From Sphingomonas sp. A2-49 (GTDB lineage: Bacteria; Pseudomonadota; Alphaproteobacteria; Sphingomonadales; Sphingomonadaceae), in contig NZ_JAJLPA010000014.1 in NCBI RefSeq assembly GCF_025548555.1, forward strand, positions 24,855 through 88,854: a DNA stretch of 64,000 nt, read 5' to 3'. This document shows positions 37,374 to 45,189 of this stretch, piece after piece; position 1 is the stretch's first letter, and every line of letters starts with the position of its first letter. Made by a program: the position numbers and the translations under genes. The notes below the pieces were generated by a model. The model saw only the letters and a program-made list of their open reading frames with translations, ran no database searches and had not been told where the DNA came from.

Positions 37374-39659
37374 TTAGGCGACGACGCGCGACGTCCCTGC
37401 CACGCCTTGGACCGACTTTGAAAGCCCCGAAATCGCGCAGCTGGCCAGTTGCAGCGCCAAAATCGACTCCGCACCCTGGTTCCGGTTCAATCCGGTCGGC
37501 ATCAGGCCATCGAAACAGCCCCCGTCCAGCGGACTGGCGAGCGGCAGGTCGAGGTCGTTCTGGCCGAGATACCAGCCATAGGCGCGCTCCGCCTCCGTCT
37601 TCCAGCGCAGGTCGTCCGTCGCGCGATAGGCGGCGATGCACGCATCGACCGTCGCCTGCGCCTCCAGCGGCTGCTGGTCGAACTGCAACGGATCGGCATA
37701 GGGCCGGTGGAAACTTTCCGTCCCGACCGCCCGGAACCGTCCTTCCGGCGAGGTCTGCTTGGCGACGATCCAGCCGAGCGTCTCCAGCCCGCAATCGATC
37801 AGGTCCTGCCGCCCGAGCGCCTGCCCCGCGACGATCAGCGCCTGCGGCAGCCGCGCATTGTCATAGGCGAGCACGATTTCGAACCATTCCCATTCGGGCC
37901 GCCGCGCCGCAGCGAGCAGCGCGATCTGGTCGTCGGGGAAGCGTTCGAGGATCGATCGCGCGAGCTCGTGACCGGGCGATGCCTCCAGCATCGCCGCCGC
38001 GCCGAGCATCGCGAACGACTGCGCGCGCAGCGAGCCGAGGTCGAGCCCCAGGCTGGCCGTCGCGTCGAACATCGCGCGCGCCCAGTCGCGATGCTTGGGA
38101 TCCTTGCCGTCGCGCGCGGTCACGCCCAGCGCCCAGATCGCACGGCCGTTCGAATCCTCGGACCCGACGTCCTCGCACCACGTCCGGTCGAAGTTCATGA
38201 AGTTGCGGAAGCGCCGCTCGTCGGGGTTCCACGCATATTGCACGAACGACGCATAGATCGTCGTCCACTTGTCGCGCTCGACGGGATCGAGATCGTCCAT
38301 CGCGCTCATCAGCATCAGCGCGCGCGCATTGTCGTCGATGCAATAGCCGTGGCGCCGGTCGGGGACCGAATAGATCGAATGCTGGAGCATGCCGGTCGCA
38401 TCGCTCATCCGCTCGACCGCCGCGAAATTGGGTTGCAGCGCCTTCACTCCGGCGAGCGGCTTGGCGAGCCGCCTAGGGCGGGCGGCGACGGCGACCTCCG
38501 TCTCGTGCAGCGTCGCCTCGGCCAGACGCGGCCAGATCATCGTGCGGCCGCGATCGTAGGCGCGCTGCGCGAGGCGGGTCCGGTCGCGCGCGCTCGACAA
38601 CAGCCGGTCGATCTCGCGCGCGAACGCGGCGACATCCTTGAAGTCGACGAGCACGCCATGGCCGTCCGCCAGGATCTCGGTCGCGTGGACATAGGGGGTG
38701 GAGATCACCGCCTTGCCGACCCCGACTGCGTACGACAAGGTGCCCGACGTGATCTGGGCGGGATTGAGATACGGCGTGGCATAGATGTCCGCCGCCTGCA
38801 GATAGTCGATCAGTTCGCCATGCTCGACGAAACCGTCGACGAACGCGACATTGTCGCCGACCCCCAGTTCGGCGGCAAGCGCCTTCAGCCGCTCGCGATA
38901 CGCCTCGCCCTCGTGCGCGACGAGGTTCGGATGCGTCGCGCCGAGCACGACGTAGAGCAGATTCGGGTGCCGCTCCGCGATCGTCGGCAGCGCCTCTATG
39001 ATCGTCTCGATGCCCTTGTTCGGCGCGAGCAGGCCGAAGGTCAGGACGACGTCGCGCCCTTCCCAGCCCATCCGCGGCTTCAGCGTTTCGGGATCGGTGA
39101 AGGCGCGATCGGGTACGCCGTGCGGGATCATCGCGATCTGGCGCGGGTTGGCCCCGTAGACGCGGCGCAGGATATCGCGCCCGCGCTCGGCCATCACCAC
39201 CACCTTGGCGGCGCGGCGCAGCAGCCCTTCGAGCACGCGGCGCTCGTCCGCATTGGGTTTTTCGAGAACCGTATGCAGCGTAACGATCACCGGCAGCGTC
39301 GTGCGATCGAGCAGCGCGAGCAGGTGCTCGCCCGCCGGCCCGCCGTAGATACCATATTCGTGCTGCACCCAGATCGCCTGCGCGCCGCTCGCCTCGATCG
39401 TGCGCGCCGTCGTCAGATAGGCGGACAGGTCGTGCTGGGGAATCGCGCCGACGACGGCCGCGGGATAATCGTAGCGGCCGGGATGGTCGTCCATCGCATA
39501 GACGTCGACGCGGACATCCGGGAAACGGTCCTGCATCGCCTGGTAGACATCGGTGGTGAAGGTCGCTAGGCCGCACTGCCGCGGCAGGAAATTCCCGATC
39601 ATCGCCAGATACTTGATCGCGTCGCCGCCCGCCGCCATGCCAGCCACCGTCGTCACCAT
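37374..39659 (-). CDS. GT4-family glycosyltransferase with C-terminal alpha-helical domain
   Basis: 761 residues. The N-terminal half is a GT-B, group-1 transferase: AMIGNFLPRQCGLATFTTDV, AIWVQHEYGIYGGPAG, VLTFGLLAPNKGIETIIEAL (nucleotide-binding strand) and ISTPYVHATEILADGHGVLV. The C-terminal 390 residues form a repeated alpha-helical domain (SIYSVPDRRHGYCIDDNARA; RNFMNFDRTWCEDVGSEDSN) of the (alpha/alpha)6 kind. ATG at 39659 with GAAGGATTGG upstream; longer frames are shadows. Couples with the GH130 gene. Nucleotide-sugar unknown; a GDP-mannose donor is inference. Confidence 0.9.
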   Translation of the reverse strand: MVTTVAGMAAGGDAIKYLAMIGNFLPRQCGLATFTTDVYQAMQDRFPDVRVDVYAMDDHPGRYDYPAAVVGAIPQHDLSAYLTTARTIEASGAQAIWVQHEYGIYGGPAGEHLLALLDRTTLPVIVTLHTVLEKPNADERRVLEGLLRRAAKVVVMAERGRDILRRVYGANPRQIAMIPHGVPDRAFTDPETLKPRMGWEGRDVVLTFGLLAPNKGIETIIEALPTIAERHPNLLYVVLGATHPNLVAHEGEAYRERLKALAAELGVGDNVAFVDGFVEHGELIDYLQAADIYATPYLNPAQITSGTLSYAVGVGKAVISTPYVHATEILADGHGVLVDFKDVAAFAREIDRLLSSARDRTRLAQRAYDRGRTMIWPRLAEATLHETEVAVAARPRRLAKPLAGVKALQPNFAAVERMSDATGMLQHSIYSVPDRRHGYCIDDNARALMLMSAMDDLDPVERDKWTTIYASFVQYAWNPDERRFRNFMNFDRTWCEDVGSEDSNGRAIWALGVTARDGKDPKHRDWARAMFDATASLGLDLGSLRAQSFAMLGAAAMLEASPGHELARSILERFPDDQIALLAAARRPEWEWFEIVLAYDNARLPQALIVAGQALGRQDLIDCGLETLGWIVAKQTSPEGRFRAVGTESFHRPYADPLQFDQQPLEAQATVDACIAAYRATDDLRWKTEAERAYGWYLGQNDLDLPLASPLDGGCFDGLMPTGLNRNQGAESILALQLASCAISGLSKSVQGVAGTSRVVA

Positions 39660-39734
39660 GCCCAATCCTTCGTTGACGCGCCGTTGCGGCAAAGCCGTAA
39701 CCTTGCACCATGATGAACACGTGCCGGTGCGAAA

Positions 39735-39762
39735 GGTTGCAGTTTTATGCCGCACTGCAACC
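39735..39762 (-). terminator. Stem-loop downstream of queF
   Basis: 9-bp stem GGTTGCAGT/ACTGCAACC with a 10-base loop, followed on the minus strand by TTTC, about 20 bases after the queF stop and 75 bases before the GT4 start. Either the queF terminator or an operator in the GT4 promoter region. Confidence 0.5.
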
Positions 39763-39783
39763 GGACTATCCGCTTGATCTGCG

Positions 39784-40230
39784 TCAACCGCGGCCGCGAT
39801 ACGGGGCGACGCCCTGATCCGGCAGCCACAGGTCGGCAGGGGGTGCGGCCGATTGCCAGAACACGTCGATCGGGATGCCGCCGCGCGGATACCAATAGCC
39901 GCCGATCCGCAGCCAGCGCGGCGCCATCTCGTCGAACAGCCGCTGGCCGATGCCGACCGTGCAATCCTCGTGAAAGCCCGCATGGTTGCGGAACGCGCCG
40001 AGGAACAGTTTCAGCGACTTGGATTCGACGATCGTGTCGCCGGGCACATAGTCGATCACGAGATGCGCGAAATCGGGCTGGCCGGTGACCGGGCACAGCG
40101 ACGTGAATTCGGGCACCGCGAAGCGGACCAGATAGGTCGTGCCGGGCCGCGGGTTGGGAACATAATCGAGCACCGCCTCTTGCGGTGATGCGGGCAATTG
40201 GCTGGACTGGCCGAGGTGCATGGGTGTCAT
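39784..40230 (-). CDS. queF: NADPH-dependent 7-cyano-7-deazaguanine reductase
   Basis: Reduces preQ0 to preQ1 in queuosine synthesis. 148 residues, single-domain (YkvM) type. Active-site Cys46 in [12 protein letters not shown], Asp53 beside it, then [20 protein letters not shown] (NADPH-binding/catalytic Glu). ATG at 40230 chosen; an internal ATG at 40221 is an alternative. Start codons of queF and the divergent photolyase are only 29 bases apart, so promoters must overlap the opposite gene. Confidence 0.95.
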   Translation of the reverse strand: MTPMHLGQSSQLPASPQEAVLDYVPNPRPGTTYLVRFAVPEFTSLCPVTGQPDFAHLVIDYVPGDTIVESKSLKLFLGAFRNHAGFHEDCTVGIGQRLFDEMAPRWLRIGGYWYPRGGIPIDVFWQSAAPPADLWLPDQGVAPYRGRG

Positions 40231-40259
40231 GCCCCGCCATGTAGGATGCCGCACGCCGG

Positions 40260-41804
40260 ATGAAAACGCTCGTTCCCATACTCGGCGACCAGCTCAGCCC
40301 GGGCATCGCCTCGCTGCGCGACGCCAATCCCGCCGACACCGTCGTCCTGATGATGGAGGTGGCGGAGGAGACGACCTATGTCCGCCACCACAAGCAGAAG
40401 ATCGCCTATATCCTGTCGGCGATGCGCCATCATGCCGATGCGCTGGCGGCGGCGGGCTGGACCGTCGACTATGTCCGGCTCGACGATCCGGACTCGAGCG
40501 GCAGCTTCACCGGCGAGATCGCGCGCGCGGTCGCGCGGCACGGTCCCGACCGGATCGTCGTCACCGAAGCCGGCGAATGGCGCGTCGTCGCGATGATCGA
40601 CGGCTGGGAAACCGTGTTCGGCATTCCCGTCGAGATCCGCGCGGACGACCGCTTCGTCTGCGACCATGCCGAATTCGACGCCTGGGCGAGCGCGCGCAAG
40701 CAACTGACGATGGAATTCTTCTACCGCGACATGCGGCGCAAGACCGGCCTGCTGATGGACGGCAAGACGCCGGCCGGCGACCGCTGGAACTTCGACAAGG
40801 ACAACCGCAAGCCCGCGAAGGGCGACCTGTTCATGCCCCGGCCGCACGCCTTCGCACCCGATGCGACGACGCGGGACGTGCTGGCGCTGGTCGCGGAGCG
40901 CTTCGCCGATCATCCCGGCAGCCTCGACGGGTTCGACTATGCGGTGACCGCCGCCGACGCCGAACGCCAGGCGGCCTATTTCATGACCCATGCCCTGCCG
41001 CAGTTCGGCGATTTCGAGGATGCGATGCTGACCGGCGAGCGCCATTTGTGGCATTCGATCCTGTCGCCCTACATCAATTCGGGCCTGCTCGATCCCCTCG
41101 ACCTGTGTCGCCGGGCGGAGGCGGAATATCGCGCAGGCCGCGCCCCGCTCAATTCGGTGGAGGGCTATATCCGCCAGATCATCGGCTGGCGCGAATATAT
41201 GCGCGGCATCTACTGGCGCGAGGGGCCGGACTACGTCACCCGCAACTTCCTCGACCATCACCGCAGGCTGCCGGGATGGTATTGGACCGGCGCCACCGAC
41301 ATGCACTGCCTGCGCGAGGCGATCGGCCAGACGCTCGCCACCGCGCACGCGCACCATATCCAGCGGCTGATGGTCACCGGCAATTTCGCGCTGCTGATCG
41401 GTGCGGATCCGGCGGAGGTGCATCGCTGGTATCTCGAAGTCTATATCGACGCCTACGAATGGGTCGAACTGCCCAATACGCTGGGGATGAGCCAGTTCGG
41501 CGACGGCGGCCTGCTCGGATCGAAACCCTATATCTCGTCGGGCGCCTACATCGATCGGATGAGCGACTATTGCGGCACATGCCGCTACGACGTGAAGCGG
41601 CGAACGGGAGAGGATGCCTGCCCGTTCAACGCGCTCTACTGGCACTTCCTCGCGCGTCACGAGGACCGGCTCGGCGGCAATATGCGCCTGCGCATGCCAT
41701 ATAGTACGTGGGCGAAGCAATCCGAGCAATCTCGAAACGAAACACTCACGCACGCTGAAACATTCTTGCAGGCCCTCGACAGCGCCGGGGACGACGGCTA
41801 TTGA
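40260..41804 (+). CDS. phrB: Fe-S bacterial (6-4) photolyase/cryptochrome (PhrB/CryB type)
   Basis: 514 residues. Repairs (6-4) pyrimidine photoproducts using light. Four cysteines at positions 350, 438, 441 and 454 ([23 protein letters not shown]) ligate a 4Fe-4S cluster and fall at the same residue numbers reported for Agrobacterium PhrB. The N-terminal antenna domain ([14 protein letters not shown]) and FAD-binding C-terminal half ([20 protein letters not shown]) are complete. Divergent from queF. Whether it acts as repair enzyme or light sensor cannot be told from sequence. Confidence 0.95.
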   Translation: MKTLVPILGDQLSPGIASLRDANPADTVVLMMEVAEETTYVRHHKQKIAYILSAMRHHADALAAAGWTVDYVRLDDPDSSGSFTGEIARAVARHGPDRIVVTEAGEWRVVAMIDGWETVFGIPVEIRADDRFVCDHAEFDAWASARKQLTMEFFYRDMRRKTGLLMDGKTPAGDRWNFDKDNRKPAKGDLFMPRPHAFAPDATTRDVLALVAERFADHPGSLDGFDYAVTAADAERQAAYFMTHALPQFGDFEDAMLTGERHLWHSILSPYINSGLLDPLDLCRRAEAEYRAGRAPLNSVEGYIRQIIGWREYMRGIYWREGPDYVTRNFLDHHRRLPGWYWTGATDMHCLREAIGQTLATAHAHHIQRLMVTGNFALLIGADPAEVHRWYLEVYIDAYEWVELPNTLGMSQFGDGGLLGSKPYISSGAYIDRMSDYCGTCRYDVKRRTGEDACPFNALYWHFLARHEDRLGGNMRLRMPYSTWAKQSEQSRNETLTHAETFLQALDSAGDDGY

Positions 41805-41871
41805 CGGCGCACGGCCACTCCTCCCCAGTCGTAGGCCCGACCAGATCGTGTGAACGTAGGGAGAGTGTGTG

Positions 41872-42726
41872 ATGGACGCGTTGGTGACGACCGAATGGCT
41901 GGCCGGTGAACTCGGCGCAAGCGACCTGCGGGTGGTCGATGCCACCTATCTGGACGCCGCGCTCGGCCGCGATGCCGCCGCCGAATACGAGGCCGCGCAC
42001 ATCCCCGGCGCCGTCTTCATGAACCTCGGCGAATTGCGCGACACCGACAGCGACCTGCCGATGATGCTGCCGACCGCGGAGAAATTCGCCAGCCGGATGC
42101 AGAGCCTCGGACTCGGCGACGGCAGCCGCATCGTGCTGTACGATTCGTCGCCATGGCATACCGCCGCCCGCGCGTGGTGGATGCTGCGCACCTTCGGCGC
42201 GCATGACGTCGCGATCCTCGACGGCGGCCTCGCCAAGTGGCGCGCCGAGGGCCGCGAGACGGCGAGCGGCAAGGAAACGCTGCGTCATCGCCACTTCACC
42301 GTCTGGGCCGACTCCAAGAACGTCCGCACGCTCGACCAGATGAAGGCGAACGTCGACAGCGGCGCCGAACAGGTGCTCGACGCGCGCTCGGCGGCACGCT
42401 TCACCGGCGAGGAGCCCGATCCGCGCCCGGCGACGCATGCCGGCCATATCCCCGGATCGCACAACCTGCCCTATACCGCGATCTTCAACGCCGACGGCAC
42501 GTGGAAGCGCGGCGATTCGCTGAAGGCGGCGTTCGCGGGCGCGGGGATCGACATCGACCGGCCGATCGCGCTCACCTGCGGCTCGGGCGTCACCGCCTCG
42601 ACGCTGGCGTTCGGTCTGCACTTGCTGGGCAAGGACGCCGCGCTGTACGACGGCAGCTGGTCGGAATGGGGAGCGGACCGCTCGACGCCAAAGGCCATGG
42701 GAGCCCGCGAGACCGTTGACGGATAG
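41872..42726 (+). CDS. sseA: 3-mercaptopyruvate sulfurtransferase (rhodanese family)
   Basis: Transfers sulfur from mercaptopyruvate to thiophilic acceptors. 284 residues, two rhodanese domains. N-terminal domain: LRVVDATYLDA, HIPGAVFMNLGEL; C-terminal catalytic domain with active-site loop TCGSGVTAS, Cys236. The CGSGVT loop marks a mercaptopyruvate enzyme rather than thiosulfate sulfurtransferase (CRKGVT). ATG at 41872 follows AGGGAGA at good spacing. Overlaps metC by 11 bases; together they serve sulfur amino-acid metabolism. Confidence 0.95.
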   Translation: MDALVTTEWLAGELGASDLRVVDATYLDAALGRDAAAEYEAAHIPGAVFMNLGELRDTDSDLPMMLPTAEKFASRMQSLGLGDGSRIVLYDSSPWHTAARAWWMLRTFGAHDVAILDGGLAKWRAEGRETASGKETLRHRHFTVWADSKNVRTLDQMKANVDSGAEQVLDARSAARFTGEEPDPRPATHAGHIPGSHNLPYTAIFNADGTWKRGDSLKAAFAGAGIDIDRPIALTCGSGVTASTLAFGLHLLGKDAALYDGSWSEWGADRSTPKAMGARETVDG

Positions 42727-43918
42727 CAGCAAGACCGATTCCCCGCTGGGCGACGCGACACGCGTCGTCCAGGCCGGGCGTCGCCCCGAATGGACCGGCG
42801 GGATCGTCAACCCGCCGGTCTGGCGCGCGTCGACGATCCTCTACGACAGCATCGCGGATCTGCGCGCGAATGCCGGCCGCGATACCCACCACCGCCTCTA
42901 TTACGGCCGCCGCGGCACGCCGACGCAATGGAGCCTCGCCGACGCGCTGACCTCGCTGGAGCCGGGCGCCGAGGCGACCTTCCTCTACCCCTCGGGTGTG
43001 GCGGCGATCGCCGCGGCGTTGCTGTCGGTGCTGTCGCCGGGCGACGAATTGCTGCTGGTCGACAGCGCCTACGATCCCACCCGCGGCCAAGCGATGCAAT
43101 TGCTCAAGCGGTTCGGCATCACGACGCGCTTCTACGATCCGCTGATCGGCGCGGGGATCGCCGAGCTGATCGGGCCGGCGACCAGGGCGATCTTCATGGA
43201 AAGCCCCGGCAGCCTGACCTTCGAGGTGCAGGACGTGCCGGCGATCGTCGCCGTCGCGAAGGCGCACGGCCTGGTGACGCTGCTCGACAACACCTGGGCG
43301 ACGCCGCTGTTCTTCCCGGCGATCGAAAAGGGCATCGACCTGACGATCCTCGCCGCGACCAAATATGTCGTCGGCCACTCCGACGTCATGCTGGGGTCGG
43401 TCACCGCCGCGCCCGGCCATTTTGCGAAACTGCGCGACATGAGCCACCTGCTCGGCCAGGTCGCCTCGCCCGACGACTGCTGGCTCGGCAGCCGCGGCCT
43501 GCGCACGATGGCGGTCCGCCTCGCCCAGCATCAGCGCAGCGCGCTCGAGATCGCGCACTGGCTCGCCGCGCGGCCCGAAGTGGCGCGCGTGCTGCACCCC
43601 GCCCTGCCCGATTGTCCCGGCCACGCGATCTGGGCACGCGACTTCAAGGGGTCGAGCGGCCTGTTCAGTGTCGTGCTGAACGGCGGCGACGAGGCCGCGC
43701 GCGCGGCGCTGATCGATGCGCTCGACCTGTTCGGGATCGGCTATAGCTGGGGCGGGTTCGAAAGCCTCGCGATCCCCGCCGATCCGGCCCGCATCCGCAC
43801 CGCCGCGCCGCGCGACTATGCCGGGCCGCTGGTCCGGTTGCAGATCGGACTGGAGGACACCGCCGACCTGATCGCCGATCTCGACCGCGGGCTGGCGGCG
43901 TTCCGCGCGGCTGTATAG
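42716..43918 (+). CDS. metC: Cystathionine beta-lyase (PLP)
   Basis: Cleaves cystathionine to homocysteine, pyruvate and ammonia. 400 residues of the Cys/Met metabolism PLP family. Landmarks: TRVVQAGRRPEWTGG, NPPVWRASTILYDSIADL, YGRRGTPTQWSLADAL, and the PLP-binding lysine Lys216 in AATKYVVGHSD. TTG start at 42716, overlapping the sseA stop by 11 bases; the RBS GGGAG lies just upstream. The two genes form an operon. Confidence 0.95.
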   Translation: MTDSSKTDSPLGDATRVVQAGRRPEWTGGIVNPPVWRASTILYDSIADLRANAGRDTHHRLYYGRRGTPTQWSLADALTSLEPGAEATFLYPSGVAAIAAALLSVLSPGDELLLVDSAYDPTRGQAMQLLKRFGITTRFYDPLIGAGIAELIGPATRAIFMESPGSLTFEVQDVPAIVAVAKAHGLVTLLDNTWATPLFFPAIEKGIDLTILAATKYVVGHSDVMLGSVTAAPGHFAKLRDMSHLLGQVASPDDCWLGSRGLRTMAVRLAQHQRSALEIAHWLAARPEVARVLHPALPDCPGHAIWARDFKGSSGLFSVVLNGGDEAARAALIDALDLFGIGYSWGGFESLAIPADPARIRTAAPRDYAGPLVRLQIGLEDTADLIADLDRGLAAFRAAV

Positions 43919-43940
43919 ACTACCCCCGGCCGATACATCG

Positions 43941-44051
43941 CGTCACCCAGGAACCGTTCCGGGGGGGCCACCTACCCGCCGCCGAGCGGACGGAGGCTCA
44001 CGCCGATCGCCCCACCGCGCAGTGGACCCCGGTACACGTCCGGGGTGACGG
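43941..44051. repeat. REP-like element, copy A
   Basis: Starts CGTCACCCAGGAACCGTTCC, ends CGTCCGGGGTGACGG, so the ends are inverted copies of each other. Shares the interior GAGCGG..CGGAGGCTCA..GCCGATCGCC with copy B. Confidence 0.75.
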
Positions 44052-44146
44052 AACGCGCGCTTATAAGTGGTGCGTCGGCGCAGGGCGTTGCGGGGACCGG
44101 CAATGTTCCGCGGGGTTTGCAAGGCCGTCTTCGCCCCAGGACACCG

Positions 44147-44255
44147 CGTCACCCCGGGCTCGTTCCGGGGTCCACCGACCCGCTGGCGAGCGGCCGGAGG
44201 CTCATGCCGATCGCCACGCCGCGCCGTGAACCCCGGTACACGTCCGGGGTGACGG
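44147..44255. repeat. REP-like element, copy B
   Basis: Starts CGTCACCCCGGGCTCGTTCC, ends CGTCCGGGGTGACGG. Same orientation as copy A, 95 bases further on. Interior differs by scattered substitutions and small gaps. Confidence 0.75.
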
Positions 44256-44273
44256 CACGCATGCGGACCCGCG

Positions 44274-44687
44274 TTACTTCTTAGCCGAAGCCCGCGCGTC
44301 CTGCCCGTCGCCCTCGGGCGCGGCGACGATGTCGCGGGTGGTCGCGCCCTTGTCGACGACGTTGGTCGACGGATCGCCGACCGACGAGCGGATGCCGGTA
44401 TCGGCGGTGTCGCCGCCGGCCTGGTTGACGACGCCGTTCTCCGCCGCGCTGCGCTGCGTGTTGCCGCCGAACAGCGCCTCCAGCGTCTGCGCCTGGCTGG
44501 CGCTGTCCTGCGGGCGTGCGGCGCCGGGCTGCGGCGGCACCAGCGAATAGTCGGGCGGGATCACCAGCGGTGCCTGCCGTGCGACCGCGAATTCGTCGGG
44601 GCGCGCCCGGTCGTAGCCGCGCTTGCCGCAGCCGGACAGGAGGGCGACGCAGATGACGCCGGCGAGGAGCGGAACGGACTTACGCAT
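44274..44687 (-). CDS. bamF: DUF3035 lipoprotein, BAM-complex subunit BamF-like
   Basis: 137 residues. Lipobox ALLSGC with Cys20. Next comes the family core RARPDEFAVARQAPLVIPPD, then a Gln/Ala/Asn-rich region. Alphaproteobacterial DUF3035 proteins copurify with the outer-membrane protein assembly machine. Last gene of the ribF-ileS-lspA-bamF run; its start overlaps the lspA end by 8 bases. Only about half of the protein looks ordered. Confidence 0.85.
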   Translation of the reverse strand: MRKSVPLLAGVICVALLSGCGKRGYDRARPDEFAVARQAPLVIPPDYSLVPPQPGAARPQDSASQAQTLEALFGGNTQRSAAENGVVNQAGGDTADTGIRSSVGDPSTNVVDKGATTRDIVAAPEGDGQDARASAKK

Positions 44688-45189
44688 GGGGATTCTCCGA
44701 GGGAATATCGCGCTTGTCGCGCATCAGGAGCGCGCGGACAAGCAGCACCAGCACGCCGACGGTGATCGCCGCATCGGCGACATTGAAGACGAGGAACGGG
44801 CGCCAGTCGCCGAAGTGCAGGTCGGCGAAATCGACGACATAGCCGAAGCGCATGCGGTCGACGATATTGCCGAGCGCGCCCCCCAGGATCGCTCCCAGCG
44901 CCATCTGGTCGGCGCGCTGCGGCTCGCGCGTCATCCACACCGCGACCGCGACCGCGATCGCGCCGGTCATCGCGACCAGCGCCCAGCGCATCGTGTCGCT
45001 GTCGGCGTGCAGCAGCCCCAGCGAGATCCCGTGATTGGCGACGAAGCGCAGGTTGAAGAAGGGGGTGATCGCCCGTTCCGCCGTCAGCGCGTCGAGCCGC
45101 AGCACGTCGGTGATCGCGAATTTCGACGCCTGGTCGGCGATGAACAGCAATGCGGCGGTGACGAGGCCCGCGGCCGGCACATTACGCAT
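44680..45189 (-). CDS. lspA: Lipoprotein signal peptidase (SPase II)
   Basis: Inner-membrane aspartyl protease that removes lipoprotein signal peptides; client proteins in the window include the efflux channel, BamF and others. 169 residues, four transmembrane helices. Catalytic Asp111 (GNIVDRMRFG) and Asp139 (FNVADAAITVG), with the conserved NHGISLG. Start overlaps the ileS stop by 8 bases and its end overlaps bamF, so the genes are coupled. ATG at 45189. Confidence 0.97.
   Translation of the reverse strand: MRNVPAAGLVTAALLFIADQASKFAITDVLRLDALTAERAITPFFNLRFVANHGISLGLLHADSDTMRWALVAMTGAIAVAVAVWMTREPQRADQMALGAILGGALGNIVDRMRFGYVVDFADLHFGDWRPFLVFNVADAAITVGVLVLLVRALLMRDKRDIPSENPHA

Larger units (their letters stand above)
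43919..44273. other. Intergenic region with two copies of a REP-like element
   Basis: 355 bases after metC and after bamF (convergent). Contains a related pair of about 110-base elements (43941-44051 and 44147-44255) that share a 26-base right end, ACCCCGGTACACGTCCGGGG plus GTGACGG, and a left end CGTCACCC. No coding potential. Confidence 0.8.

Noticed and set aside
37374..39983. N-terminal extension of the GT4 protein to 39983
   Set aside because: Extra residues are not protein-like and overlap queF; the RBS before the ATG at 39659 is good.
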